This document shows positions 14,429 to 26,514 of a stretch of 64,000 bases of DNA, in pieces. Position numbers and translations under genes: made by a program. The stretch spans positions 1 to 64,000 of the forward strand of contig MCFE01000177.1 in NCBI GenBank assembly GCA_002104905.1. Reading direction: 5' to 3'. The notes under the pieces are model-generated. The model was not told the origin of the DNA and searched no databases. It worked only from the letters and a program-made list of their open reading frames with translations. Source of the DNA: Basidiobolus meristosporus CBS 931.73 (Eukaryota; Basidiobolomycota; Basidiobolomycetes; Basidiobolales; Basidiobolaceae). Positions within the stretch are counted from its first letter, which is position 1. Each line of letters opens with the position of its first letter.

Positions 14429-14839
14429 TTATACCTGCCAGCTCACTATAGGCCGCTGCTGTTCAACCCTAATTTTCCAATCCGTCTTGGCCATGGTAAC
14501 CGTCTTGCCAAATAGGGCCTTGCCATAGTATGAATATACGCAATTGTTCTGGGCAACATCAAACTCCTGGGTGGTAGCAATGATAATAATAGGACGTACC
14601 ACCCCGTTATCGGCTGGGTACCAATGTGCAATGTGTGAGCGCGTAAGATTGTCTGAAACATTAGCAATGAGTCTTCCTTTGCCGCGAGTACTACTGATTA
14701 CACACCGGGGGCAACCAGGTAAATAACTACAAGCTCTGCAATAATTGCCTGGATGTAGGTTTGCGATGTATTCGGAGTTGTGTGGAGTAGCAGCGATAAT
14801 AGCCACGTTTACCCAAAGGTGAAATGTTATAGATGGCAT
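14429..14839 (-). CDS. Hypothetical open frame, possible exon
   Basis: A 136-codon open frame with a Cys-containing segment (GNYCRACSYLPGCPRC) and a C-terminal half that includes VVRPIIIIATTQEFDV. Its end (TGG CAG|GTATAA) could serve as a weak splice donor instead of reading to the stop. I recognise no family. It lies between the two arrestin genes on the opposite strand. It may be chance, a decayed gene or one exon of a larger gene. Confidence 0.2.
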   Translation of the reverse strand: MPSITFHLWVNVAIIAATPHNSEYIANLHPGNYCRACSYLPGCPRCVISSTRGKGRLIANVSDNLTRSHIAHWYPADNGVVRPIIIIATTQEFDVAQNNCVYSYYGKALFGKTVTMAKTDWKIRVEQQRPIVSWQV

Positions 14840-15926
14840 ATGATTAATTCTCTTCCATTAAACTTTGATTTGGTGACACTGATGATAATTTCCATCAGGT
14901 ATTTGCTTGAATCTTATTCTATGATGTGAATCAGAGTAATTGATTCGGCGGATCTGTAGGTTTGAGCACACTTACGGGCCGAAGTAAATGATGGAATGCT
15001 AGATCTCCTGAGAAGATCGTGGTGAATTAGAATTCGGGATCACCATTTGAAGGGACCGCAATCGCCACCTTGGGAAAGTCGCAAGCTTATGAATGGCTTA
15101 TCCAGCATTTAGAGTCATTTCACGCGGAATATGTATCAGATTCGGACTTCGCTTCTCTGTCACCCAGGCGGCCCGAATTCAAAGACTGGTCGCTGTTGTA
15201 AAGTGCTTCAGCAAATGCGCTCTAGTGGCGTCGGGCCATCCAGAGAACAGAAATAAAACAGTGTGGAAGAATAAAGGCCTGCGGAAGGATTATGCTACAT
15301 GACTATCGTGAGTATGGTAAACAGAGGAAAGATACGTTAAATATCATCCGAAGTAAAATACTGTTAATTACATGTTCGGTCAGCTATGGCAGCTGATGCA
15401 GTTCGCGGGAAAATCAAAAACTGCAATCTTATTGAAAGTGGGAATCCATTCCATATTTGGGGACATTGTCCTGGAAGCTTGGTACCACTCCCTGAAGTAT
15501 TTAGTCACAGCTCAGAATCTTAAATGAAAGTAGACTTGATTTTGTGGGCAGAAGATCAAAACGGAGCAATGAATTTTTGGCCGAACGTCCTATTTTGGCA
15601 ATTCGATCCTGAATCCTTTTCTTCCAGCCTAAATAAGCATCTGCTATGCGGTCTCTTTGGGGAGGACTGATTGGTTGCGTTATGATGTATATAGGAGTTT
15701 GACGGGTCTGTCAGAAATTTGCTGTTACGCTGGATCCCAAATATAAATAAAAAAGATGGGCAGAATCTAGACAATGCTTCTTTTTTTGGTGACCACTCAT
15801 CTTGATCTTGCCTTCCATCAGCAAAGCTGGCCAACCAGAGCTAGAAGAATCCAGGCCATAATTAATATTTTGTGGTTGGACTTGTACCACGTTTGAAAAC
15901 GGCATGCAAACACCATGGTTAGCAAG

Positions 15927-15934
15927 TATATAAG
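15927..15934 (+). promoter_or_regulatory. Candidate TATA box of arrestin copy 2
   Basis: TATATAAG lies 49 bp before the start codon of the second arrestin gene. That would leave a short 5' leader. The position and sequence fit a fungal core promoter, but no start site can be read from sequence alone. Confidence 0.4.
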
Positions 15935-15982
15935 GTATGCATACTACTCCATGTCCCCCTACTAGACTTGTCTTCATAAATC

Positions 15983-17072
15983 ATGTTCAATATACCACTC
16001 AAAGATTCCACAACACACCTTCATACTGAGCAAATCCAGATTGATCTGGAAGCGGATACTCTGACGATGTATGGTTCTCCCAATGAGTCCGTCGGGTGCA
16101 TACTTCGCGGGACATTGCGCTTTAGCCCCTCGGAATATATGAAGGTGAAGTCTATCACCCTAAAATTTACAGGCAAAGTAAAAATCAACGGCGGTGCTGG
16201 TATGTATTGCGAGATTGCTGTTTCTTCTTACCTTGTTGATGGGATATTAACCCCGCTTCCCTTTAGATTTACCGAAGCATGAATACGATTTAATCACCCA
16301 CAAGTGGACCTTCCTGGAGGCAAATCATGACTCATATCTTCTTGCTCCTAAAGACTATGTTTATGATTTCGAAGTTCCACTTCGAGGTGATTTACCAGAA
16401 TCCGTCGATGTTAATTCCGGAAGAATTGTGTACAAACTTAAGGCAGTCGTGGAGCGTCCGGCCTTCCACTTCAGCTTGAAGTGCAGTCGCACAGTAGAAA
16501 TGAAACGGGCACCACTTCCTTCTACCGATGACTTTCTTCAGCCCACCATGATCTCTGGTATCTGGTCTGACAAATTTGCCTATCACATCAGCACCCCAGA
16601 TACAACATACACTGTTGGTGATCAATTCCCGGTGCTGTTTAATTTTTGCTCGCTGATCCCGTGCTTCAAAGTCTGCAAGATTAACATCTACTTGCGGGAG
16701 TTTGTAACATATAATATCAAAGGGAGCAAGCCAATTGTCAAATGGTACGATCTTAACAAAGCTTGCAACGTATACAACGATCAAACTCAGCATGCATGGG
16801 AAGGCCACCTGGATCTTCAGGTTCCGAAATACACCTATTGTGATAGCGAGAGCTCATACATCCAAGTCTTCCATAAACTATTTGTCGAGATCGAGGTTGA
16901 GGAGAATGGAGAGCTCAAAACTCTTCACCTCATGCTTCGTGTCGGCATTCAAACCGCCCTTCAAAACGAACTCTGCCAATCTCCACCCAGCTACCAGTCG
17001 CTCGCCAGCTTCCAAGGCATTCCTCCGCCACCATACCCACTTAGCGGCGCACACAATATGATGTGTGTTTAA
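15983..17072 (+). CDS. Arrestin-domain (ART-like) trafficking adaptor, copy 2
   Basis: Two exons, 15983-16199 and 16267-17072, with a 67-nt GTATGT...TTTAG intron in phase 1; about 340 aa. Arrestin features: MYGSPNESVGCILRGTL near the N-terminus, KWTFLEAN and VYDFEVPLRGDLPESV in the middle, YKLKAVVERP, and a second sandwich with TTYTVGDQFPVLFNF. The C-terminus carries PPSY (312-315) and PPPY (326-329), which are ligands for WW domains of Rsp5/Nedd4-type ligases. The intron falls at the same phase and the same structural place as in copy 1 (after about 72 versus 62 codons, just past the strand reading I-LKFTGKV). The two therefore descend from one intron-containing gene. The expected role is ubiquitin-dependent trafficking of plasma-membrane transporters or receptors. 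The start is the first ATG, 49 bp after a TATA-like site. Confidence 0.86.
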
Positions 17073-20000
17073 TGCTACCCCTATGTCCTCCAAATTCCCG
17101 GATTCTCGCCAAAGTTCCGACACGACTACCTCTCATCTTGTATATAGACAATCGTGGCTGCCGAACTTTTCGACACTGGAAGGGATAATGATGGAAACTA
17201 TATAGAACAGCACCTAATTACTTGTTATCGAATATCTGGCTTTTCCCCCATCTCCCTGAAAGTGCACGCTCTGCCGAGCGTTGTGCTATATAATTAAATT
17301 ACATATCTTACTACCCTAGCCTATATCCTCAAATTAACCATAAAAATCGCCAATTCTTACTGACATGGCTCTCTAGGAGTCCCGGAACTAATAAATCATT
17401 GATTGCAACATGTTCGTGAGTTCCAACCTTCGTTTCTCGATCTAGTCAACATGAGCAAGGAGTTGCAAACCCCTACTTGCACTGCCATACTGGGCCAGGC
17501 CGTTCAGTGGTATGTCATAAAGATTTGTAGGCATGATGAGCCTGAGATTATCATCTGCATTGACACACTAGATGTTGCATGACCTCATGACGGACAGATC
17601 CAAAAAGTTGCCTAGAATTCCACAAGGTGGGGTAGATGGACTTAACAATACCACACGTTCTGAGCCCTCAGCCAATCATCAGTCTACTGATCTGGCCAGA
17701 TTGCTAAATAATAACAGCTGCGTCACACGAGGCCGAATGGGATCCGTAGAAATCATGATGAGTTCATCAAGGCTGTGAAGCTCGCCTACGGATACGAATC
17801 CAGAGCAATTGCTGTACGTTGGAGCGATCGAGAACTTGATTCGTTCCTCGTACGGGCAATCATGAACACTGATGGTAGATTGCGATTTGGGGTGGAGTGC
17901 TGGATTTCTATTGGTCCGTTGTATGTGATCGCATGCAGTCACGTCGAAAATCTTCCCCAGTCCATATAGGGAGATTCACTAGCTAGTTCCAATGTTGTGA
18001 GGGCTCTGCTAACCACATTGGAAACAGGATAGCGGCTTGGCTTCTCATCCGGAAAACCCGCGATGAATTGATCAGGGATGCCATCATACATAACACCTCA
18101 TCGGCCGCTTGCCGGTCCTCGTCATCTACTCGCCTATTCATGGATCGCCCTCCAAAGGGGAGGGGGAGTAAACCTGCGTGAGGGTATTCGTGATGGTTCG
18201 GATTTTTTTCATCAGCCGACGGGAAATTACTGGATTTTGCTATGACCACTGGGTGCGGAAAGTGCGCCTCCCTCTAGGCCCACATCTGTCCGGCTTACCC
18301 CAGACTGCGTGGGATTTACATTCGCCATTCCATATGCAGCGATTGTTTACGCTGGTGGCCGATTCCGTTCCAAAAGCAGCCATTCCCAAATCGTAGGCGA
18401 TCCCATGCTTAGCAATCACCGCCAGAAATACCCATTTGATGCTTTACCAGTTGCTGATCACCCATAAGCCTCGCCATGTCCAAGATCACTGAGGCCAAGG
18501 GGTGGCTCCCTTCGACGGTCGTCGTTGGTCCACGCTCGGGCTTGGTTACAGATCCGGTATAACCTGACTCCACTCCGCTCGTATGCAAATTCTTCGTATC
18601 TAGGCTCTGGACCTGGATTTCCGAGTATTGATAGCCGTTTTCTAGGAGACCGTATCCAAGAAGAATCGCTAGCTACCCTAGTACTCGACCCCGGCCTCTT
18701 ATGTATGGCTGGTGAACATTGTAAGCCCAGTAGCCGGGCTCTGCTATTTCTAACGGCGAACGGGAGTCCGCCGAAATTACTTCTCCCCTCAGGAATGGTA
18801 CCTTCACCACACGCTCTTTTGGATTCCATACGAGTGTGATCGTAGGAAGGGTGTCCAGCAGCTTCAGCATTATCTAAGTCGCCCTAGAAACCGATCGTTC
18901 CGCATATTAAATATGGATTTGAGGGGGTTTCATGGGAATCACCCATTCCTTGGCAATTCCAATGCACTCTTTCGGAGGGAAAATCCAATCTGGACCTGAT
19001 ACTTGACCGGGTAAGCTACCTGGTAAATCGCATGCATCAACTCTGGACCCCGCAAATCAGATACTGAGGTTTTTCGCGCTGCCTCAGTAGGGTGATGGAC
19101 GCATGCATGGAACCTCTTGATAGCTTGGTACTCCACGAGCCCATTGGCTAAAGCACATTCCATTCAGGGATCCGTCAATACCTACCGGCGGGATCTAATC
19201 CCAGCCGCAGCCAATCATCCAGGGATTCCCTAATCCCCATCCGCGTCTTCTGACGTCAATCGTTTGTCGTCCCAATCACCTCATGGATACCCCAAGGTGG
19301 TCGGAATATGGTGAATACTCATAGCCCACACTCCCTGCCGCTTTGCTGCGAGTCCGGGCTTGGCACACAGGGTTTTGGGAGGCTAGGGGATGGGTGGAAC
19401 GATTGAAGTAACAACAAAAATCAACTTTTTGTATTTCCTTGAATGTGCACCAGTGATAACCAAAATGGGGCTCACGCTATTAAGTCTCCCAAATACGGAC
19501 CGGACCGGATCTTGCTCATCATTTCACTTTCCAAAATCAGGATAAGACCCTATTTGGCACCTAAAGGATTGGGAAAGCGTAGCTCATATGCTCAGTGTGG
19601 GGTTTGGTAGCCAGGTTTTCCATTGATTTCACCTCACTACCAGTAGCATGGCCACAAAAACAACTGAAGTCGTGGAAATGATTGAGCAATGGAAAGTGGA
19701 GAAAAGGCAGGATGGCAAATAGTCTGACACCAGGATGTATCGCATCTTTCAGGTTCAACCCATAACAATTCTTAAGTAACACATTATTCCCAGCAAGTTT
19801 GAGCCGTATGTTGCATATTCCATGATGTCATTGATCACAGAGTCAAATAGTGTTGTTTACTATGATCAGCCCAAATGATGGATCAAGCTCTCTATACCCA
19901 AGGCAATCTGGGTAATACTCACTGCTGTGGGTATGGATTTTGTAGTTCACATATGGTACAATATGAAAACTTCCTGTCTGAAAATTTCAGAATGCTCTCC

Positions 20001-20373
20001 ATCAATCACCCAATATACATGCACACAAGCTATGAGTATATGAATGGTGCAACTTCTAGCAGCTAAGTACCCAGTTTACCTTCTAGATGTCCCCTCATCT
20101 GCTTCCATATGATTACATATATGATTGCAAGACAATTTTTTTGCACATGTGAATGCATTGACTGATGCAAAGCTCAAGCTAGTACATAGATACTTGTCTA
20201 TCATCAATCCTCTTCAGAGCTGTAACTCTGTGGGCCTGTTGTGCATCAACATTTAAAGCTTATCCAGTTTTACTCCATTGGAAAATCTAGTACTCTGACT
20301 GAATTTCCCTAACCCAAACATAGCTAATCCTGGTGATGGTTTATTTTATCTCATCTCAGAATCTATCTTTAGC
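17073..20373. other. Intergenic, CpG-rich to about 19.6 kb, no gene recognised
   Basis: I see no supported gene in about 3.3 kb. Open frames of 60-123 codons overlap on both strands between 17.6 and 19.2 kb, but none resembles a family. CpG dinucleotides are common up to about 19.6 kb and then almost vanish, which marks the edge of the first repeat block. Confidence 0.45.
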
Positions 20374-21317
20374 TGTCACACATGATCAATTCTCATGTGG
20401 CCATTACATTTTCAACTTATCTGCTTAGCCTTACTAGGTGATTAGTCATCCAATGTCAATCCATCAACTTGGCAGTTGCCAAGACTTCAGCTGATTAATG
20501 ATGCAATTTTCACTTATCTTGTGCACCTATCAACACCCCAACAGATTTCAATTAGCCCAGTCTTTTGACACTTACCAATTCAACTTGATCAAAAAGCATA
20601 AATAAAGCTTACTGAACCTTTTGGTTTAGCATGTGTCTCAAGAAAATTAAGATTGTGTCACACCAAAATTAAGAACTCAACAATTACATTCTAGTTTCTA
20701 CCCATGCCTAGCACATCTAGCACTCCCAAGAACCCCAAGCCTAGCCTACATAGCAAACCAACTCTGCTGCCTTTATAGCCAAACCCAGCTATACACAAGA
20801 CCAATATTAAACCAGAACCTCTCTCCTAATACTTCCACCACTCTCTGACAATTCTAAGATTCTGCACTTAGTTGTCCCTTAGGTTCAGTTAAACTATTTG
20901 GGAGTTTTATTACACTTCTCTCTTGGATACAATAGGGCCATATTCAGAAGGCTTATGTGAGCCAAAAGGCGTCACAAACTCACCTGACTCAGTTTGCACA
21001 AGGCAATAAGTGTGGCTAGGTGCTGCTATATAAGTATTGAGTGGCCAGCATGATATTGCTGATACTACAATGCCTGATCTTTGAAATCAACCAGTTAGAC
21101 AACATCTTGCTTTGACATCTAGCACAAGAAACAGGGCTACATTCAAATGGCCAGCATATTGAGGCAGATAGAAAATGGCAAATGCAGTGCCTCTGGTAGA
21201 AGACCAGCAAATGATTGTGATCACATCACCATCACCAGTATTTGCAGGTATGTTGACAGCTCATACCTAAGCATTAATGAGGTGACTAGGTGCAGTGGCT
21301 AATAGGTTAGATGTAAT
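20374..21317 (+). repeat. Unclassified retroelement fragment: LTR-like end plus start of a gag-like ORF
   Basis: Two parts have counterparts elsewhere. The 5' part (from TGTCACACATGATC at 20374 to about 20600) matches 54385-54590. The 3' part (about 20933-21300: CATATTCAGAAGGCT, then ACTCAGTTTGCACAAGG, then GACAACATCTTGCTTTGACATC) matches 51290-51760. In the 51-54 kb copy these parts occur in reverse order, with the TGTCACAC segment downstream of the ORF. That is what a long terminal repeat would do at each end of an element. The copy here is cut on its right by the copia LTR at 21318. Confidence 0.45.
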
Positions 21318-21667
21318 TGTTGTAAAACTTTGGAATTCCACCTGAATATTCACCTAACTTAGTCACTTGCATCATTGCCTTCAAATCCTAGGGAATACAG
21401 ACCAAATTCCTTGTTGGGATTTACTTAGATTATTTTCACCAAAATACCAGGTAACCAGAACATGAAAATTCTCAAGGTTGTCCAAACAGCCCCAAACTTT
21501 GCACACATGCTCTTGGGACCTTTCTTAGCCTATTCTACATACTTGTTATGCCAAGACCATGTAAAAGTATAAATACTACTTCTACATTCAATAAATCATT
21601 AAGTAAAAACCACATAAACTACTTGTCCTCCCAAACAGCTTCCTATATCTCCAAGACTCTACCAACA
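21318..21667 (+). repeat. Copia 5' LTR, 350 bp
   Basis: Begins TGTTGTAAAAC and ends CTACCAACA, so the termini are the inverted 5-mers TGTTG/CAACA. It is directly followed by GGTTATCAGCTCTGAGC, which resembles the TGGTATCAGAGC-type primer-binding site of many copia elements. An inverted 350-bp copy with the same termini lies at 24142-24491. Confidence 0.75.
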
Positions 21668-23802
21668 GGTTATCAGCTCTGAGCTGCCACTCTCTGCAAC
21701 ATCTACTACTGCTATTACTGGAATTTTTCCCTCTGCTGAAAAGCTGATTGGATCTAGCTACCAAGCGTGGAAGGTGAAGATGAAGATGCTGCTACATCAA
21801 AGAGCCTTTGGGATATTGTCATGGGAGAGGAATTCCCTCCTAGAGATGTGTGAGAGGAAGCCTTAAAGTACTCAAAGAAAGCACAAAGTGCCTCTAACTG
21901 CATTTGCCTTAATGCTAAAGAAAAGTTGCTAATTCAATGCTCAAGAGCAAAAACAGCAAGAAATGCCTGGAAGGCATTAGAAGGCACCTACCAGTCATGT
22001 TCAGCTGCTGAGAAAATGCATCTTAGACAAAAATTCTTTACTACAAAGATGCTGTCAGGAGATGAAATGAAAAATCTAATTAACAGAATTACCCTGCTTG
22101 TGGATGAGATGGAATCCATGGGTGTACCAACTACTGATGAGGATGTGATAGTAACCATCCTGAATAGCCTGACAGATGAGTTTCAGGGCCTTGTATCAGC
22201 CCTAGAGTCCAGAACTGAAGATTTGACCTTATATTACATAAATGGAAGGCTCCTGGATGAAGAATTAAGAAAATCAAGTGCCAATAAGAAGGAAGAAGAA
22301 AATACTTTAATAAGCAATGATAACCAACAAAGGAGGTACCCAAGACCTTAAAAAGGCAACAGCAACCTGTTTTGCAACTACTGCAAAAGGTAAGGATACA
22401 CATCAGACTGGTGACTCAAAAAGAGAGATAATCAGCAAACAAAGCTTGAATATGGAAATGCTGCAACAACTGAAGATAGACCATTCATATCTGCACTAAA
22501 TATGACCACAAACAAGGATTCTCAGATGTGGCAAATTGACTCTGGAGCATCTCATCACTTTACACACTAAAAAGAACTTTTCACCCAATACCAAGAAATT
22601 GCAAATAAGATGGTTTTCATGGGTGACAATAGAACACTTGATGCAGTGGGAAAAGGAACTATCCAAGTAAACCTTAGAAGCAGTGAAGGAGGCCATACAC
22701 TGACCTTTAAAGAAGTACTCCATGTACCAGAAATAGCCAAGAACCTACTATCTGTAAGCAAGGCCACAGCAGAAGGACTTTGTTTCAGTTTTGACAATAC
22801 TGGACTCAGGATCACTGATCAAAATGGTGCCCATATTGCTTTGGGTATCAGAGATTAGAATCTCTACAAGTTGTCTTATATTCCATCATATCTGGAAGCC
22901 AATATGAGTTACTTAAATGAAGAAACACCAGTGCTTTGGCACAGCAGATTTGGCACATCAATTTTGATTATTTGCACAAAATGATCAAAGATCAGCTTAT
23001 TTCTGGAGTAAAAACTGATCCCCCAGCTAATTTGGAGCACTGGGTAGTCTGCATATATGGGAAAAAAACCAGACAACCATTCAAGAGATCTGGGCTAATC
23101 AAAACTATGAAAAAATTAGACCTAATTCACTCAGATCTGTGTGGACTTATGCAAAATTTATCCTTAGGTGGGATGGAGTATTCAATCACTTTTACTGACA
23201 ATTATACAAGATAAATGCAGGTCTATTTCATGGAAAGAAAGGAAGAAGCTCAGTCTAAGCTCAGGGAGTTTAAAGCCACAGTGGATAGAGAAACCGGTGA
23301 AAAATCAAGAAAATACGCTCTGACAAAGGTGGCTAATATACCTCAAAACTCTTCATCCACTTTTGAAAAATTCTTGGGATAAAGCAAGAGATTACTGTAC
23401 CATACTCACCACAGCAAAATGGAGAAGAAGGACCTGCAAACAGAGCAATAATTGATATGGCAAGATCTATGATCCACGATCAAAAATTATCCTATGATTT
23501 TTGGGTGAAATCTGTTGCCACAGTTGTATACCTTAAAAATAGGAGTTTTAACAGAATACTATGTGATTCTACTCCATTTGAAGCATGATATGGATACAGA
23601 TCAAGGGCAGAATATCTAAGAATATTTGGGTGTACAGCATATGCCAATAAACGGCCGGGAAATCAGTCACAATTTAAGCCAAAAAGTGGATAATGCATAT
23701 AATTGGGCTACTGCAATGAGAGTAAAGCACACAGACTCTATAATACCTAAGCAAAGAAGCTAATCAAGTCAAGGGATGTGTTGTTTGATACACTTTCCTA
23801 GC
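21668..23802 (+). mobile_element. Ty1/copia retrotransposon, gag to integrase, decayed and 3'-truncated
   Basis: Reading right from the primer-binding site: a gag domain of the UBN2/copia type (21926-22351, including ARNAWKALEGTY and EMKNLINRITLLVDEME); an aspartic protease (DSGASHHF near 22535, followed by a stop, then 22610-22858 with VLHVPEIAKNLLSVSKAT); a GAG-pre-integrase; and an integrase core (22936-23214, IHSDLCG and TFTDNYTR). Beyond that is RSDKGG with an in-frame stop, then PYSPQQNGEEGPANRAI near 23400. Many frameshifts and stops show that it is dead. The sequence stops within the integrase/pre-RT region at 23802, where it meets an inverted copy of the element's own 5' end. No RT or 3' LTR is present. 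Confidence 0.85.
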
Positions 23803-24491
23803 AGCTGAACATGACTGGTAGGTGTCTGCTAATGCCTTCCAGGCATTCTTTGCCATTTTGCTGTTGAGCATTGAATTAGCAACTTTTCTTTGACATTAAG
23901 GCAAATGCTGTTAAAGACACTTTTTTCTTTCTTCTGGTACTATAAGACTTCCTCTCTCACATTTTTAGGAGGGCATTCCTCTCTCATGACAATATCCCAA
24001 AGGCCTCTTTCTTGTAGCCACATCTTCATCTTCACCTTCCACACTTGGTAGTTAGACTCATCCAACTTTTCAGCAGAGGGAAAAAATCCAGTAATAGCAG
24101 TAGTAGAAATTGCAGAGAGTGGCAGCTCAGGGCTCATAAACTGTTGTTTGAGTCTTGGAAATATTGGAAGTAAATTGGGAAGACAAGTAGTTTATATGGT
24201 TTTCACTTAATGATTTATTGAATGTAAAAGTATTATCTATACTTTTACATGATCTTGGCATTACAAGCATGTAGAATAGATTAGGGAAGGTCCCAAGAGC
24301 ATGTGTGCAAAGTTTGGGGCTGTTTGGACAACTTTGAGAATTTTCATGTCCTGGGTACCTGGTATTTTGGTGAAAATATTACAAGTAAATCCCAACAAGG
24401 AATTTGGTGAGTATTCTCTAGGATTTGAATGTAATGATATAAGTGACTAAGTTAGGTGAATATTCAGGTGGAATCTCAGATTTTTACAACA
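23803..24491 (-). mobile_element. Inverted copia 5' end: LTR plus start of gag
   Basis: The minus-strand reading gives the same family as 21318-22012. The LTR (24142-24491, TGTTG...CAACA, 350 bp) is followed by the start of gag (open frame at 23940-24137, GFFPSAEKLDESNYQVWKV). It runs to the junction at about 23803, which corresponds to position ~22012 in the plus copy. Together the two copies form an inverted repeat with arms of about 690 bp around a ~1.8-kb spacer. Numerous base differences separate the arms, so the duplication is not recent or the two copies had separate origins. Confidence 0.8.
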
Positions 24492-24621
24492 AGAATGACA
24501 TGAAAGTACTGCCAACAAGCCATTCAGGTACAGTCAAGTTTATTAGACTTGTTCCATAGTACAATGGCAGGGCATGTGGCATGATATGCGGTCTTTAAGA
24601 ACAATTGGATGTAATATTATA

Positions 24622-25350
24622 GACTTGTTCTGTTGGATAGTGCCACATTAAGCCATGAGTGCCAATTGAAGCCATAGTGTACCAGGGAGGCCAGGTGAGC
24701 CTATACTTGGCTGCAGAGTGTGAAATATTGTTTGGCATCTTCATGCAAAGCAGCCCCTGTGATTCACTCATTGTACTGGAGAAAATCCATTTTTTGACCT
24801 TTTTTTTGTATCAATGTTGTGCATGATGTGAAAGAGCACAGAAGAACTGAAGACATGCACCTAGTACTCAATACCCATGGCACTCTGTGTCTAGCTCCTT
24901 TAGCTTGTATCATGCCACAAAAATGAATGGCACTATCTTGGTCCACTGGTACTATCAGTCACTCTATTTAAATATTAGCCCTAAAGTAAGACCTATACAA
25001 AGAACATATAGTGCCCGATAGTACCAGTGGACCAAGATAGTGCCATTCATTTTTGTGACATGATACAAGCTACAGGAGCTAGATTCAAAGTGCCATGGGT
25101 ATTGAGTACTTGATGCATGTCTTCAGTACTTCTGTGCTCTTTCACATCCTGCACAACATTGATACAAAAAAAAGGTCAAAAAATGGATTTCTCCAACACA
25201 ATGGGTGAAACACAGGGGCTGCTTTGCATGAAGATGCAAGAATATGTTTCACACTCTGTGGCCAAGTTTAGGTCTTCTATACCTCTCCAGCATGCAATAG
25301 CACTATTTGGCACTCATGGCTAAATGTGGCACTATCAATTGGAACTAGTC
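24622..25350. mobile_element. Foldback element, copy A
   Basis: About 729 bp made almost entirely of two inverted arms meeting near 24985. The left end reads GACTTGTTCTGTTGGATAGT, and the right end carries the complementary GTGGCACTATCAATTGGAAC. Inner landmarks are mirrored: the arms both contain AGCAGCCCCTGT, the poly-T/poly-A next to GTCAAAAAATGG, and CACTATCTTGGTCCACTGG. It has no coding capacity; apparent frames are parts of the palindrome. It belongs with 52113-52843 and 29543-29965. The structure fits a non-autonomous foldback or Mutator-like DNA transposon. Confidence 0.75.
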
Positions 25351-26460
25351 TTATACCTACCAGTGGGAAAGATGGCTCTTGGATGATTTTGCTCTACAAT
25401 TGAGCCAACTTGTAATGTTTGTATCACATGTGCAATGAATACCACAATTATGTTAGGTAAAATTGGGCAATTGGATATGTTTCTACAATGTAAACAGAAA
25501 TAAATCTGTATCACCCTACAAACTATACTGATACTTACCATTATGGTTACCATCATTCTGGTAGGATAGTATGTAAGCAGCTGATTGGTGCAAAATTATC
25601 CCAAATCTATAGGCTCCCAATTGACTCATTGGGCTATACACAAAGTACATGATTTGCCATCAAATATCTCATCCTGCCCATTGAGCAAAACCCTGACTTT
25701 AGAGAATGGACAAGGTGTCATAGCTAGCATGAAGCCAATTGGGTAGCTGCAATACATATTAAATAGCTGCACTATTGTTCCAGATGATGCATATATATGC
25801 AGGGTGCTTATTTATAGGGGTTATGTCTTACATGTGAGATGACCATGCTATTACTTATACCAAAGATTTGGTAATCATTGGTTTGCAATGGCTTGATTTG
25901 GATTACAGAGAAATTGCATTGCTTGGATTATGACAAATGATAGCAATTCAACACAATTGCATCAACTTCTAGTTCTTTCTCTCCAGGATCACTGTTGAAG
26001 CATTTGGTAGTGATTCACTTTGGATACCTAAGCTACTTCATTGCTGACTATCATCTTGCCTACTTGTGTACTTGTAGTCAGTAATTTGCCTCCTGTTTGA
26101 TGAGTGTAGTGCTGTAGCCTGTCTGCACAGAGCTGCAACTGATGATGTTACAGAGCCAGCCCAGAATACCACATGCTGGTGCATACTTTTACATGCTAAT
26201 GGCTTCTGTGGGGGAGGTATTCCCAGTGGGTCTTCTTCACTCAGTTGACCAGAAATTACTTGCTGATGATCAGGTGTAATAGCATACATAGGCACAACAT
26301 GATGCATTGGTAAGGCCCTTGGCTGAGCTCAATGGGGTGCTATGTGTACACTCAGCTTGACCTGCTCCAGTGGACTTGTGATTAATTGAGGAGTTTGGCA
26401 AGTTCTGGTAGTTAAACTCTAGACTGCACATGTTGACTTGATGCATTGTCATGGGAGCAT
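25351..26460 (-). repeat. Dispersed coding-derived repeat, copy 1 (minus)
   Basis: Homologous in opposite orientation to about 47100-48110. On the minus strand the frame 26038-26307 includes ATALHSSNRRQITDYKY and SRQDDSQQ. The plus-strand copy has APALHSSTGRQNTDHKY and TSQDDSQQ. Upstream peptides share YQNLPNS and the TGAGQ phrase. The rest (25360-25990) matches the downstream non-coding part of the other copy. It probably is the 3' end of an unidentified retroelement or transposon ORF plus its flank. I do not recognise the protein. Confidence 0.5.
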
Positions 26461-26514
26461 AGTAACACTCACTGACAGATGTGCATATTCCAATGTTTCT
26501 TACCTCCCTATTTT

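Noticed and set aside
18458-18839. Overlapping frames of 104-123 codons on both strands
   Set aside because: They mirror one another, have no recognised motifs and lack splice signals, so chance is the simplest explanation.
24764-25323. Frames inside the foldback element giving the same peptide on both strands
   Set aside because: The repeated peptide is a product of the palindrome being read from each arm and does not show a gene.
24605-25360. A target duplication around foldback copy A
   Set aside because: TTATAGAC on the left and TCTTATAC on the right share only part of their bases, too few to claim a duplication.
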